Shown: positions 14,982 to 23,636 of the stretch, piece by piece | How positions within the stretch are numbered: the first letter of the stretch is position 1 | Layout of the letters: the number at the start of each line of letters is the position of its first letter | Source of the DNA: Caldifarciminota bacterium | GTDB taxonomy: Bacteria > Hydrothermota > Hydrothermia > LBFQ01 | DNA: 46,770 nt | Assembly (NCBI GenBank): GCA_027002825.1 | Contig: JALWZG010000078.1 | Span: 1 to 46,770 of the forward strand | Reading direction: 5' to 3' | Made by a program: the position numbers and the translations under genes | Notes under the pieces: model-generated | Seen by the model: the letters and a program-made list of their open reading frames with translations, nothing else | Database searches by the model: none | Told to the model about the DNA's origin: nothing

Positions 14982-14991
14982 TGTCCGGGTA

Positions 14992-14997
14992 TATAAT
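14992..14997 (+). promoter_or_regulatory. -10 box (TATAAT) of subtilase 1
   Basis: TATAAT lies seven bases before the ATG at 15005. It is inside the longer reading of the subtilase frame, so it also argues for the shorter start. Confidence 0.55.
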
Positions 14998-15004
14998 ACC
15001 GGCG

Positions 15005-17308
15005 ATGCTTTGGGTTTTGAACAGCATCCCACCTTTGTGGATAAACGGTCATGAGGTTGGACCCGTGAAAAGCGGTATAACGGACGTGAAATACCACGTG
15101 CTGCAGTTCTCCGGTCCGGTCTTCCCCCACCAAAAGGCCGAACTGCGCTCCATGGGTATAAGGTTTTACAACTACTATCCCAAGAACGCCTTTCTGGTGA
15201 AGGCGCCTCCCAAAGCCTTAAGGGAGGCCTTGAGAAAACCTTATGTGGCGAGGGTTGTTCCCCTACTCCCGGCCTACAAACTCCCGTTGCACTTCCGTGA
15301 AAAGCTGAACACGTGCTATTACAGGGAAGGGGATTCCTACAGGGTCAGGCTCGTACTGGCGGATCCCGGGGACGTGCAGAGCGTCAGGAGAGTCGCAGAG
15401 GCGTCCGGCTTAGAGGTGATATCCACCGATGCCCACGTTCCCTATGTAGAGGTTTCCGGAGAGGTTTCCAAAATCCTTCCCCTCTCCGAAAACGAAGACG
15501 TGATATACCTGGAGTTCAGGCACCCCTTGGTGCTTTTCAACAACAGGAAGGCCGTGGTCCATCAATCCGGATTTTTCACCGACCTGCAAGACGTATCCGA
15601 CCCCAACGATACCGTGGTCTGGAAAAAGGGGATAAAGGGGCAGAACGAAATACTCGGCCACAACGATGATGGACTTGACAGAAACCACTGCTTCTTCTCC
15701 GGAAACGTGGGTGGGCAGCCCAAGGTAGTGGACCTCTGCGATTACGACTCAGGTGGATGCGGCGTGGCGGGTCTACCGGCGGGGAGTGGATGTGATGGGT
15801 TTCCCCCTGGGACCGGTTGCCACGGAACGCACACGGCGGGAACCGCTTTGGGCTACTCGGACGCCACCTCTTCGGCCTCCGAAACCTACAAAGGCCTCGC
15901 CCCTATGGCCCGCCTCATATCCCAAACACCCCTGGCAGGGGGGTCCGCCGGGTTTACCACCGTCCTTCAGGACGCCTACGATCGGGGGGCGAGGGTCCAC
16001 ACCAACAGCTGGGGAAGCGTCTGTTTCTTCGGGTTTTGCGCGCCTTCGGATTACTCAACGGAATCCCGCGCAACCGACCTGTTCGTCTGGAACAACCCGG
16101 ATATGACGGTCGTTTTCGCCGCGGGAAACCACGGGGACGCCACCTGTATAAGCGGCTGCTATCGTGAGGCCTCGGATCCCGCGTCCGCCAAAAACGACAT
16201 AACCGTGGGGGCTATGGAGAGGACCTCGGACGCCAAGACCAGCTGGAGCGCCTACGGCTCCTACCCCTCGGGGAGGTTCAGCGTGGATCTCATGACGGTC
16301 GGAGGTCTGACATATTCCGCCGAGGGAGGTACACCGTGCGATATTACGACGTCCAACACGTGGGAAGGCACGTCTATGGCGGCACCGGCCGCAGCCGGTG
16401 CGGCTCTTCTGATAAGGCAGTATTACAGGGAGGGGTGGTATGGAGACGGGACACAGGGTTCGGCGGCCTCCCACAACCCTTCGGCGGCTCTGGTAAAGGC
16501 CTCACTTCTGGCTTCCGCCGTGCCGATATCGGGCGATGGGGACAACGGTGGGGACAACCCTGTTCCGAACGGGAACGAGGGTGCTGGTAGGTTGGTTCTT
16601 GACAACGTGATGTATTTCTCTCCGGAGGACGATTGGAACAGTCCTGCGGATTCCTCGGACGTGAGGAAGTCAAGGCTGTGGTTTGTGGACAACACGTCAG
16701 GGATAAGCACATCGCAGCAGCACACCTACAGCATAGACATATGCAACCAGAACGTTGTGACGAGGTTTGTGCTGGTCTGGAGCGATTATCCTGGGTCAAC
16801 GGGGTGTGCGAGGGGGGGTGGATGCCTTGTGAACGACCTTGACCTTGAGGTTTTGGGTCCTGGGGGTGAGGTTTTCATAGGGAACGCCCCCACCTCTGGT
16901 GTTGACAACCTGACACCGGATGACAACACCATTTCACCCGACAGGGTCAACACTTGGGAGATCGTCCGTATAAAGAACGCCACACCCGGAACCTACACCG
17001 TGAGGGTTAAGGGTTATAACGTCCCCCAGGGTCCACAGCCCTATGCCCTCGTCGTATCAGGCGGATTGGGACCTTGCACGGCGGTGGAATCCATAGAGGT
17101 GGAAAAGACCGGAACAAACCTGACGGTTGAAGGGCGCACACTGAAGGTTGAAGGGAAGGGGAGGATAACCGTTTATACGGCCGACGGTAGAAAGGTCGTT
17201 GAGCGGACGTTTAACGGTCGCACGGACATAACCTTAAAGCCCGGTGTGTACTTCGTCAGACTCTCATCCAAAGGAGTCTCCCGCCTTGCGAGGTACGTTA
17301 TAAGGTGA
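15005..17308 (+). CDS. Secreted subtilisin-like serine protease (subtilase 1)
   Basis: Read from the ATG at 15005 this is a 767-residue S8 protease. Starts at 14981 or 14978 are possible but lie upstream of a TATAAT box. The N-terminus is hydrophobic (MLWVLNSIPPLW) and is followed by a roughly 190-residue propeptide-like region. The catalytic triad is D221 (NDDGLD), H273 (GCHGTHTAG) and S457 (EGTSMAAPAAAGAALL), with oxyanion Asn in FAAGNHG. Many Cys residues suggest disulfides. A P/PPC-like beta domain (about 560-690) and a C-terminal sorting-type tail (YTADGRKVV, LKPGVYFVRL, ending RYVIR) follow. The likely role is extracellular protein degradation. It is closely similar to subtilase 3 at 39261-41411. 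Confidence 0.92.
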   Translation: MLWVLNSIPPLWINGHEVGPVKSGITDVKYHVLQFSGPVFPHQKAELRSMGIRFYNYYPKNAFLVKAPPKALREALRKPYVARVVPLLPAYKLPLHFREKLNTCYYREGDSYRVRLVLADPGDVQSVRRVAEASGLEVISTDAHVPYVEVSGEVSKILPLSENEDVIYLEFRHPLVLFNNRKAVVHQSGFFTDLQDVSDPNDTVVWKKGIKGQNEILGHNDDGLDRNHCFFSGNVGGQPKVVDLCDYDSGGCGVAGLPAGSGCDGFPPGTGCHGTHTAGTALGYSDATSSASETYKGLAPMARLISQTPLAGGSAGFTTVLQDAYDRGARVHTNSWGSVCFFGFCAPSDYSTESRATDLFVWNNPDMTVVFAAGNHGDATCISGCYREASDPASAKNDITVGAMERTSDAKTSWSAYGSYPSGRFSVDLMTVGGLTYSAEGGTPCDITTSNTWEGTSMAAPAAAGAALLIRQYYREGWYGDGTQGSAASHNPSAALVKASLLASAVPISGDGDNGGDNPVPNGNEGAGRLVLDNVMYFSPEDDWNSPADSSDVRKSRLWFVDNTSGISTSQQHTYSIDICNQNVVTRFVLVWSDYPGSTGCARGGGCLVNDLDLEVLGPGGEVFIGNAPTSGVDNLTPDDNTISPDRVNTWEIVRIKNATPGTYTVRVKGYNVPQGPQPYALVVSGGLGPCTAVESIEVEKTGTNLTVEGRTLKVEGKGRITVYTADGRKVVERTFNGRTDITLKPGVYFVRLSSKGVSRLARYVIR

Positions 17309-18155
17309 TCCGGGGTAGGAGGGCGGTCAGAAGGGAAAAGGCCGCCCTCCCGTTTGGATGCGCCAAAAGGCTCCTCAAGGCGTAGAGGAGGGCATCCCTC
17401 CTCCTTCCCCTCCTCCTGGCCATATCGGAGAGGAAGGCGTACAGATTGGACGAAACCCTTTTGTAAATCCCATGGGGCGCATAACCCCTTATCTCCTCAA
17501 GCACCCTTTCCCTCAGCCCCAGCTCTTCCTGCCTCCTTCTTAGACTGTCCTCCCGGTTCATGTAGTGGGCCAGACCGGGGAAGTCCTCGTAATCCAGACC
17601 GTATCTGAGGACAAGCCTGAGCGAGAACTCCCAGTCCTCCAGCAGGGTCAACCTCTCGTTGAATCCACCGAGGTCCAAAAAGACCTCCCTCCGCAACATC
17701 AGTGATCCCACCTGTGGGATCACGCCTTCCCTGGAGAAGGGGTAGAGAATGCGTTCCCTTAAAGGTTTTTCACTCCTTCCGTACGCGAGACCCATACCTC
17801 TTCCGGTTTTGTCCAAAACGAGGACGTTGCACATGGTGGCCGGAGCTCCCGTCCTCTCCATTCTCATCACCTGGCGTTCTATCTTCCCCTCCAAATACTC
17901 GTCGTCATCGTCAAGGAAGGTTATGAAAGGGGCATCGGTCAGAAGCGCCAGACGGTTTCTCACGTAAGACGGGTTTCCCGTGTGGTCAAACCTGAAAACC
18001 TTAACCTTTGGCAGATCCACGGAGACGGGTGGATCGCTGCCGTCATCGCCCACCAAAACCTCAACTTCAACGTCCGCTTTTAAAGCGCTTCTGACAGCCC
18101 TCTCCAACAGCTCATGCCTGTTGTAGGTGGGTATAAGGACGGCTACCCTTACCAC
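17298..18155 (-). CDS. Family 2 glycosyltransferase
   Basis: This 285-residue GT-A type glycosyltransferase has the N-terminal Rossmann segment VAVLIPTYNRHELLERAVRSAL, VLVGDDGSDPP for nucleotide binding, and FLDDDDEY as the metal-binding DxD. DWEFSLRL is a probable catalytic-base region. No membrane segment is seen, so it works at the cytosolic face on an unknown acceptor, probably for lipid-linked or surface glycans. A GTG start overlaps the upstream LVIVD gene by seven bases. Its 3' end overlaps the convergent subtilase 1 by 11 bases. Confidence 0.9.
   Translation of the reverse strand: MVRVAVLIPTYNRHELLERAVRSALKADVEVEVLVGDDGSDPPVSVDLPKVKVFRFDHTGNPSYVRNRLALLTDAPFITFLDDDDEYLEGKIERQVMRMERTGAPATMCNVLVLDKTGRGMGLAYGRSEKPLRERILYPFSREGVIPQVGSLMLRREVFLDLGGFNERLTLLEDWEFSLRLVLRYGLDYEDFPGLAHYMNREDSLRRRQEELGLRERVLEEIRGYAPHGIYKRVSSNLYAFLSDMARRRGRRRDALLYALRSLLAHPNGRAAFSLLTALLPRITL
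17318..17350. other. Strong inverted repeat at a convergent gene junction
   Basis: GGAGGGCGG (17318-17326) is exactly complementary to CCGCCCTCC (17342-17350), giving a 9-bp GC-rich stem that could extend by two pairs. It lies ten bases past the subtilase 1 stop and inside the 3' end of the glycosyltransferase. No T tract follows, so it may block or pause RNA ends rather than act as an intrinsic terminator. Confidence 0.45.
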
Positions 18156-19126
18156 AGGGCCTCGTAGACCACCATACCCTTTCGTGAAGCGGCGAAGATG
18201 TACCTACCCTTCACCACTATATCGAACACGTAATCCCCCTTGTATATCGGAGGTCGGTAGTAGGCCACCTCCACCTTCTTGAACGGATCCACGACGCTTA
18301 TACCCCCGTCTCCGAACGCCACGTATACCAGTCTGTTTATAGCCCTGACGTTCAGGACGGATCCCCTACCCTTTGCTACCCGCACGAGCTTGGGTTCCCT
18401 CACGTCCGATACGTCGCACAGGGCGATACCGTCCCTCCCCAAGGCCACGTAGGCTATATCCCCTTCAACGTCAACGCTTATGGCGAAGGGGACAACCGTC
18501 TTTCCGTCTTTATCCTTGAACTTCAAAGGGAGATGGCTTACAAGCCTGGGCTTGCGGGGGTTGGAAACATCGTATATCTTCAGGCCGGATCTACCCGCCG
18601 CCACGTACGCGTACCTACCCCTTACGGATATTCCCCTGGTAAATCCACCCGTCTTCGTAAGGCTTACCAACCTAGGTCTTTTCGGATTGGCCACACTGAC
18701 TATGGCAAAGCCGCTGTCCCCTACGGTTACGTAGAGGTAATTACCCTTTCTGACGATCGCCATGGCCGTGTCCTTCAGGTTGAGGCTGGTGATCTCGGAG
18801 GCTGTGTTCGGGTTTGAGACGTTGAAGACGGAAAGCCCTTTGTACCCGTGGGCGGCGTAGAGGTATCCACCCCTCTCCTCAAGTCCAAGGGGAAAGTTGG
18901 TGGTGCTTATGGTCGTTTCCCTGAAAAGGCTTTCCGGCTGCGATATATCCACGACGTAAATCCTGCGCAGAGATGAGAGATAGGCGTACCTCTTTCCCAC
19001 GGTTATGGAGAAACAGGGTGTGGGGAGTCTTAAACGTTTTACAAGCCTTATGTTTGAGGAATCGGGCAGGTACTTCTCCTTCTCCGAAGGTACGTTCCAC
19101 TGCTGCGAGATGAGGACCAAGAGCAT
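18149..19126 (-). CDS. LVIVD-repeat beta-propeller protein
   Basis: This 325-residue protein consists of about seven repeats with the pattern AYVAxGxxGLxIxDVSNPxxPxLV. Clear copies are VFNVSNPNTASEI, IVSVANPKRPRLV, IYDVSNPRKPRLV and LCDVSDVREPKLV. LVIVD repeats form beta-propellers found in surface and secreted proteins; the ligand is unknown. A short hydrophobic N-terminus (MLLVLISQQ) may act as an export signal but is weak. The start at 19126 is supported by TAAAAT six bases upstream. It is followed by a glycosyltransferase and preceded by bamA on the same strand. Confidence 0.85.
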   Translation of the reverse strand: MLLVLISQQWNVPSEKEKYLPDSSNIRLVKRLRLPTPCFSITVGKRYAYLSSLRRIYVVDISQPESLFRETTISTTNFPLGLEERGGYLYAAHGYKGLSVFNVSNPNTASEITSLNLKDTAMAIVRKGNYLYVTVGDSGFAIVSVANPKRPRLVSLTKTGGFTRGISVRGRYAYVAAGRSGLKIYDVSNPRKPRLVSHLPLKFKDKDGKTVVPFAISVDVEGDIAYVALGRDGIALCDVSDVREPKLVRVAKGRGSVLNVRAINRLVYVAFGDGGISVVDPFKKVEVAYYRPPIYKGDYVFDIVVKGRYIFAASRKGMVVYEALW

Positions 19127-19132
19127 ATTGGT

Positions 19133-19138
19133 ATTTTA
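19133..19138 (-). promoter_or_regulatory. -10 box (TAAAAT) of the LVIVD gene
   Basis: TAAAAT on the minus strand, six bases before the ATG at 19126, lies between the bamA stop and this gene. It gives the LVIVD and glycosyltransferase pair its own promoter. Confidence 0.5.
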
Positions 19139-19144
19139 AGCCTG

Positions 19145-21475
19145 TCAGAAGGTCATACCCAACTGGAAGTGGGGCGTCCACCCGCGGGAGGGTTCGTCAA
19201 AACCGTAGGCTATGTCCACACCCATTATTCCCAAAAGGGGTATCTGGGCCCTGAAACCCACACCGGCCGAACGCTTCACATCCATCGGGTCAACTGTCCT
19301 CAGCTCCCACCACACGTTGCCGGCCTCCGCAAAAGCCAAGAGGTAGAAGTTTTCGCTCGGCCTTATACGGAACTCATAGGTTAATACGGAGAACACCTTC
19401 CCGCCGATCGTCATACCCCCCACCCTCGTACCCACACTCCTGAGAGGGTATCCCCTCAGACCGTAAAACCCCACGTCCCCGAGGAGGAAGTACTCAAAGA
19501 AAGGTATGGAGGCGTCCGAGTTGAAACCCGTCAAAAGACCACCCCTTATTCGGAAGGCGTTTATGACCTTGTCCCCTCCCCAGAAGGGAAAGGGTTTGAA
19601 GAACTGCCCCTCGGGAAAATGTCTGAAGAAATGCACATCACCGCCGAGTGGTCCACCCACCATGTCCAGCTGGTAGGAGAGGCGGATACCGTTCATGGCG
19701 TTGAAAATCCTATCCCTTGAGTCGTAATAAACCGTTCCGGAGAGTGTGGACATGAATATGCCCGCGTTCTTATCGTTCCAGAAATCGTAAAAGGGTTGAC
19801 CCTCGTATTTGGGGTTTATCCCGTAGAGCCTTATCCTTTCGAGTTTGTAAAAACCGCTCACACCCCAGTACGTCCCGAAGATCTTCCTTCCAAGGCTAAC
19901 CTGACCCCCTATGCTGTTCTGCCAGAAGTCAAAGTAGTAGCTCGTGAGATAGTAAACGCTACCACCTACACTTATGGGTTCACCCCTAAACCAAGGTTCT
20001 GAGAAGGAGATGCGGAAGTTCTTCCTCCACGTACCGTACTCCAAAATCAGGGCCACGTTCTGACCTCTGCCGAGGAAGTTGGGTTGCTGGAGGGACAGGT
20101 TTCCGAACAGACCTTCAAGTTGACTGTAGCTAACCCCCGCGCTTATCTGCCCCGTGGGTCTCTCCCTCACGTGAACGTTCAGGTCTATCCAGAGGGAATC
20201 GTCGGGGACGGGAGAGAAATCGGGTTGGACGATTTCAAAGTAGTTCAGGAAATAGAGGTTCCTGATGCTCCTTATGAGTTTGGAGCGTGAGAAGTACTCA
20301 CCCGGAAACATCCAAAGCTCCCTCCTTATAACCCTCTCATAGGTTCTGGTGTTGCCGAAGATGTTCACAAGCCTGACCTTAACCCGCCAGTTCTCCGTTA
20401 TTGAAAACCTGAGGTTTATCAGGCTGTCCTCAACATCCCTTCTCTCGTCCACCCTCGCGTAAATGTATCCGGAGTCGGCGTAAAGCCCCAATACCTCCTG
20501 TTTTATCATGTTATACTTGCTCTGGGAGTAGAGGGTGGGGTCCAGGGCGTGGGCGGCGCCGTACCAAAACCTGTACTTTATCCTGTCCCACCAAGAAACC
20601 CTTTTCCTCACCCTCTCCGCCAGCTCACGTAGGGTTTTCCCGTCAAAGACCTCATTTCCCTCAAACTCAACATCCCCGAACCTGTACCTCTTCCCCTCGC
20701 TGAGGAAAACGACCAAACCCATAAACCCCTTCTCCATCTTGACCGTTTTGAAGGAGTCCACCTTGGCGTCGGGATAGCCGTGATCGTGGTAAAACCTCTC
20801 AATCCTCCTCAGATCCTCTTCCCACTTCTCCTCATCAAAGATGTACCAACTCGTAAAACGCAACCACCACCTGTAGGGCTTGGTGTGGATTATCCGGCTC
20901 AGGGTAAGGTCTGAGTAGGCCTTGTTCCCCTTGAACTCTATAAACCCGACCTTGAACTTCTCACCCTCCTTCACCTTGAACTTCACCTCCACCTCTCCCT
21001 TCTTGTCCGGCTTACCCACCTCGTACTCAACCTCCGCTTGGAGATAGCCCTTCTTGTGGTATATCCTCTCAACGAGACGCTTCATCTTAAAGAGGTTTCT
21101 CTCCGTCGCCGGCCTGTTTTTGAACACCTTGTTCAGGGTATCGGTGAAGGTCTTGGATTTCACCTTTTTCGCCCCCTCCACCTTTATCCTTTTGATGCGA
21201 GGAGCCTCCTTCAGGTCAAAGAGGAGGTCAAGGGTATCACCGCGAAGCATCCCGAGGACTTTTACATCGTCAAAAAACCCCAGATCCCACAGCCTTTTGA
21301 GGACATCCTTAAAACCCACAAATGTGATCCTCTGTCCCCTCTCCAACTTTATGGCGTTCCTCAGGACCTGGTGGTTGGTCCATCTCACACCGAGGAACTG
21401 GACCTCTCCCACGTAAACCTCTTTCGGCCTTTGGGAGGTATCAACCGGGGAAAGCACCGTAATCCATAACAACAT
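19145..21475 (-). CDS. bamA: Outer membrane protein assembly factor BamA (Omp85)
   Basis: This 776-residue Omp85-family protein inserts beta-barrel proteins into the outer membrane. A short hydrophobic N-terminus is followed by about five POTRA domains (residues 25-420), each with the strand-helix-helix-strand-strand pattern, for example GDVEFEGNEVFDGKTL and VRLVNIFGNTRTYERVIRREL. A 16-strand-type barrel then runs to the end, with GLRGYPLRSVG (the LRGY-type loop) and a terminal Phe (PHFQLGMTF). Its presence shows a diderm envelope. The gene begins 28 bases after tRNA-Val on the same strand and has its own TAGAAT nine bases before the ATG. No Skp or LpxD gene follows, unlike proteobacterial order. 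Confidence 0.93.
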   Translation of the reverse strand: MLLWITVLSPVDTSQRPKEVYVGEVQFLGVRWTNHQVLRNAIKLERGQRITFVGFKDVLKRLWDLGFFDDVKVLGMLRGDTLDLLFDLKEAPRIKRIKVEGAKKVKSKTFTDTLNKVFKNRPATERNLFKMKRLVERIYHKKGYLQAEVEYEVGKPDKKGEVEVKFKVKEGEKFKVGFIEFKGNKAYSDLTLSRIIHTKPYRWWLRFTSWYIFDEEKWEEDLRRIERFYHDHGYPDAKVDSFKTVKMEKGFMGLVVFLSEGKRYRFGDVEFEGNEVFDGKTLRELAERVRKRVSWWDRIKYRFWYGAAHALDPTLYSQSKYNMIKQEVLGLYADSGYIYARVDERRDVEDSLINLRFSITENWRVKVRLVNIFGNTRTYERVIRRELWMFPGEYFSRSKLIRSIRNLYFLNYFEIVQPDFSPVPDDSLWIDLNVHVRERPTGQISAGVSYSQLEGLFGNLSLQQPNFLGRGQNVALILEYGTWRKNFRISFSEPWFRGEPISVGGSVYYLTSYYFDFWQNSIGGQVSLGRKIFGTYWGVSGFYKLERIRLYGINPKYEGQPFYDFWNDKNAGIFMSTLSGTVYYDSRDRIFNAMNGIRLSYQLDMVGGPLGGDVHFFRHFPEGQFFKPFPFWGGDKVINAFRIRGGLLTGFNSDASIPFFEYFLLGDVGFYGLRGYPLRSVGTRVGGMTIGGKVFSVLTYEFRIRPSENFYLLAFAEAGNVWWELRTVDPMDVKRSAGVGFRAQIPLLGIMGVDIAYGFDEPSRGWTPHFQLGMTF

Positions 21476-21484
21476 GGAAGAGGT

Positions 21485-21490
21485 ATTCTA
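21485..21490 (-). promoter_or_regulatory. -10 box (TAGAAT) of bamA
   Basis: TAGAAT on the minus strand is nine bases before the bamA ATG at 21475. It lies in the short gap after tRNA-Val. Confidence 0.55.
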
Positions 21491-21503
21491 CACTTGAACG
21501 AAG

Positions 21504-21577
21504 TGGGCGCGGGAGGAGTCGAACCTCCGACCTCTCGCATGTCAAACGAGCGCTCTAACCACCTGAGCTACGCGCCC
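21504..21577 (-). tRNA. tRNA-Val (anticodon GAC)
   Basis: On the minus strand the acceptor stem GGGCGCG pairs with CGCGCCC, followed by discriminator A. The D arm has TAGCTCAGGTGGTTAGAGC, the anticodon loop TTGACAT carries GAC, and the T arm has GGTTCGACTCC. CCA is not encoded. bamA follows on the same strand. Confidence 0.95.
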
Positions 21578-21590
21578 AAGCGAGGATGAT

Positions 21591-21596
21591 ATTATA
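21591..21596 (-). promoter_or_regulatory. -10 box (TATAAT) of tRNA-Val
   Basis: TATAAT on the minus strand ends 13 bases before the mature tRNA 5' end at 21577. Confidence 0.55.
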
Positions 21597-21642
21597 AACC
21601 CGAACAACCGGTCGGTGGGAACACCGCTTTCCCTTTCGGCTC

Positions 21643-21648
21643 TATAAT
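21643..21648 (+). promoter_or_regulatory. -10 box (TATAAT) of the rhodanese gene
   Basis: TATAAT lies 16 bases before the ATG at 21665, with GGGAGA in between. This is one of the few promoters here that would give a short leader with a Shine-Dalgarno site. Confidence 0.5.
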
Positions 21649-21664
21649 ACAAGCTCAGGGAGAT

Positions 21665-22303
21665 ATGTTGGGGGTTTTGTCCTTTACGTTCATAAGCGCG
21701 GACAGTCTAGTGAAGCGCCTTGACAGTTTTACGGTTGTGGACGTTCGGAGCTCATATGAGTACAGGACCGAACACATAAAGGGGGCGATCTCTGCCCCCC
21801 TCAGATTCCTGAAGAAACACATAGAAAACGGTATAATACCCCTGGACAAACCCCTGGTCTTTTACTGCGGATGTCCCCACCACCTCTCGACCATGGCCGC
21901 CAAGATCGCCGAGGGTATGGGTATAGGGGATGTGTACGTCCTGGACGAGGGGTTCTTCGTCTGGAGGGATAGGGGTTATCCCACCGAAGGGGAGAGGAAG
22001 GGTAAAGAACCGAACTACTTTTACGTAAAGGGGTTTGTCAGGGTGGACGGACTTCCCCTGAAGTACGCCAGGATCTTCTTCGTGGAGAAGAAAAACGGAC
22101 AGGTTGAGATGGAGATAACGGACGGAAGGGGGTATTACGAGGGTAGGCTCCCCTTTTACGATATACAGCCCGGTGATACCGTCCTCCTTTACATAGGCAC
22201 ATCCTCCGACTATAAAATCTTCACCTTACCCCCGAAGAGGGGTGAGAAGTGGGGAGCTGTTATAAACGTTGAAGACAACTCTTTGAGGGTAGACCCCCTG
22301 TAG
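21665..22303 (+). CDS. Rhodanese-like protein with C-terminal beta domain
   Basis: In this 212-residue protein the first 115 residues form a rhodanese domain (VVDVRSSYEYRTEHIKGAISAP), with the active-site loop at C68 reading FYCGCPHHLS. The loop has a second Cys (C70) and two His in place of the usual Arg-containing loop, so it may handle sulfane sulfur, thiols or a metal. Residues 130-212 look like a carboxypeptidase-regulatory or transthyretin-like beta sandwich (VRVDGLPLKYARIFF, GYYEGRLPF). A short hydrophobic N-terminus could be an export signal. The family transfers sulfur from a persulfide; the substrate is not known. It lies 31 bases before rho. Confidence 0.8.
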   Translation: MLGVLSFTFISADSLVKRLDSFTVVDVRSSYEYRTEHIKGAISAPLRFLKKHIENGIIPLDKPLVFYCGCPHHLSTMAAKIAEGMGIGDVYVLDEGFFVWRDRGYPTEGERKGKEPNYFYVKGFVRVDGLPLKYARIFFVEKKNGQVEMEITDGRGYYEGRLPFYDIQPGDTVLLYIGTSSDYKIFTLPPKRGEKWGAVINVEDNSLRVDPL

Positions 22304-22321
22304 CAGAGCAAGGGGATTCAA

Positions 22322-22329
22322 AAAGGAGG
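22322..22329 (+). promoter_or_regulatory. Strong Shine-Dalgarno site of rho
   Basis: AAAGGAGG lies five bases before the rho ATG at 22335. It is the clearest ribosome-binding site in the window and stands out because most first genes here lack one. Confidence 0.7.
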
Positions 22330-22334
22330 AGTGT

Positions 22335-23636
22335 ATGGCTGTGTCCTTGGAGGAACTTCAGGAGAAGAAGATATCCGAGCTTTACGAGATGGCGAAGGAG
22401 CTCGGCATACAGGATTACGCCCAGCTGGAGAAGGAGGATCTGATAAAACGGATTTTGGAAGCGGAGAGCAAGAAGGAAGGCCTCATATGGAAGGAGGGTG
22501 TGCTTGAGATACACTCCGAGGGCTTCGGTTTTTTGAGGTCCCCGGCCAACAACTTAAACCCAAGCCCCGAAGACGCCTACGTCGCATCATCGGTTATAAA
22601 GAAACTCGGCCTCAGGCCGGGGGATTACGTGGAGGGTTTCGCCAAGAAGGCTACGGGGGATAAGGCCAAAAACGACCCCATGATCAAGATAATCAAGGTC
22701 TCAGGTTATCCCGTTGAGGTCAGTAAGGCGAGGCCGGTCTTTGAGAGGTTGACCCCCTACTACCCAACCGAGAGGATAAGGCTTGAGAATCCCGAAGACG
22801 ACGATATTTCCATGAGGATCGTGGACCTCTTCGTACCCGTGGGGAAGGGGCAAAGGGGCCTTATAGTGGCCCCTCCGAGATCGGGTAAAACCGTCCTGCT
22901 CCAGAAGATCGCCAAGTCCATCGTCAGGAATCACCCGGAGATCCATCTGATAATCCTCCTCATAGACGAGCGTCCGGAGGAGGTGACGGACTTTCAAAGG
23001 GTCGTCCCCCAGGCCGAGATCTTTTACTCAACCTTTGACCAAACACCTGAGAAGCACACCCACATGGCCGAGCTCGTCCTTGAGAGGGCGAAGAGGTTGG
23101 TCGAGGCCAAAAGGGATGTGGTCATACTTCTGGACTCACTGACACGTCTGACCAGGGCGTACAACCTCATAACCCCGTCAACGGGCAAGACCCTTTCCGG
23201 TGGTATAGAGTCCGCCGCCTTTGTCAAACCCAAAAAGTTCTTCGGAGCCGCGAGGAACATAGAGGAGGGTGGTAGCCTTACCATACTGGCCACCGCCCTG
23301 ATCGAAACCGGCTCCAGGATGGACGAGGTCATATTTGAGGAGTTCAAGGGTACGGGGAACATGGAGCTGGTCCTTAGCCGACAGTTGGCCGAGAGGCGTA
23401 TATTCCCGGCCATAGACCTCCACAGGTCGGGTACGCGAAAGGAGGAGCTCATACTGTCCCCCGAGGAACTCGAAAAGGTGTGGTACATACGGAAGGTCAT
23501 ATCCTCGCTTTCAACCATAGACGCCATGGAGTTGATAAAGCGGCGTATGGAGAAGTACCCCACAAACGCCGAGTTCTTGCAATCCCTAATGTACGAACCC
23601 CTTGAGCCACCTACCAAGGAAAGCATCTACGGATGA
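22335..23636 (+). CDS. rho: Transcription termination factor Rho
   Basis: Rho is a hexameric RNA-dependent ATPase that releases RNA polymerase. The 433-residue protein has an N-terminal SAP-like helical region (1-45). It then has an OB-fold RNA-binding domain (EGVLEIHSEGFGFLRSP, AYVASSVIKKLGLRPGDYVEG). The ATPase core has Walker A IVAPPRSGKT (K185), LLIDERPEEVTDF and LDSLTRLTRAYN (Walker B/R loop). No large insert is present. The AAAGGAGG site decides the start. The HAD gene overlaps its stop by four bases. Rho is of local interest because many convergent genes here overlap, leaving no room for intrinsic terminators. Confidence 0.98.
   Translation: MAVSLEELQEKKISELYEMAKELGIQDYAQLEKEDLIKRILEAESKKEGLIWKEGVLEIHSEGFGFLRSPANNLNPSPEDAYVASSVIKKLGLRPGDYVEGFAKKATGDKAKNDPMIKIIKVSGYPVEVSKARPVFERLTPYYPTERIRLENPEDDDISMRIVDLFVPVGKGQRGLIVAPPRSGKTVLLQKIAKSIVRNHPEIHLIILLIDERPEEVTDFQRVVPQAEIFYSTFDQTPEKHTHMAELVLERAKRLVEAKRDVVILLDSLTRLTRAYNLITPSTGKTLSGGIESAAFVKPKKFFGAARNIEEGGSLTILATALIETGSRMDEVIFEEFKGTGNMELVLSRQLAERRIFPAIDLHRSGTRKEELILSPEELEKVWYIRKVISSLSTIDAMELIKRRMEKYPTNAEFLQSLMYEPLEPPTKESIYG

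Noticed and set aside
21491-21505. Short inverted repeat CACTT-gaacg-AAGTG between tRNA-Val and bamA
   Set aside because: The 5-bp arms are too short to support a terminator or operator. It shares the TTGAACG heptamer with the site at 31172, but that alone is weak.
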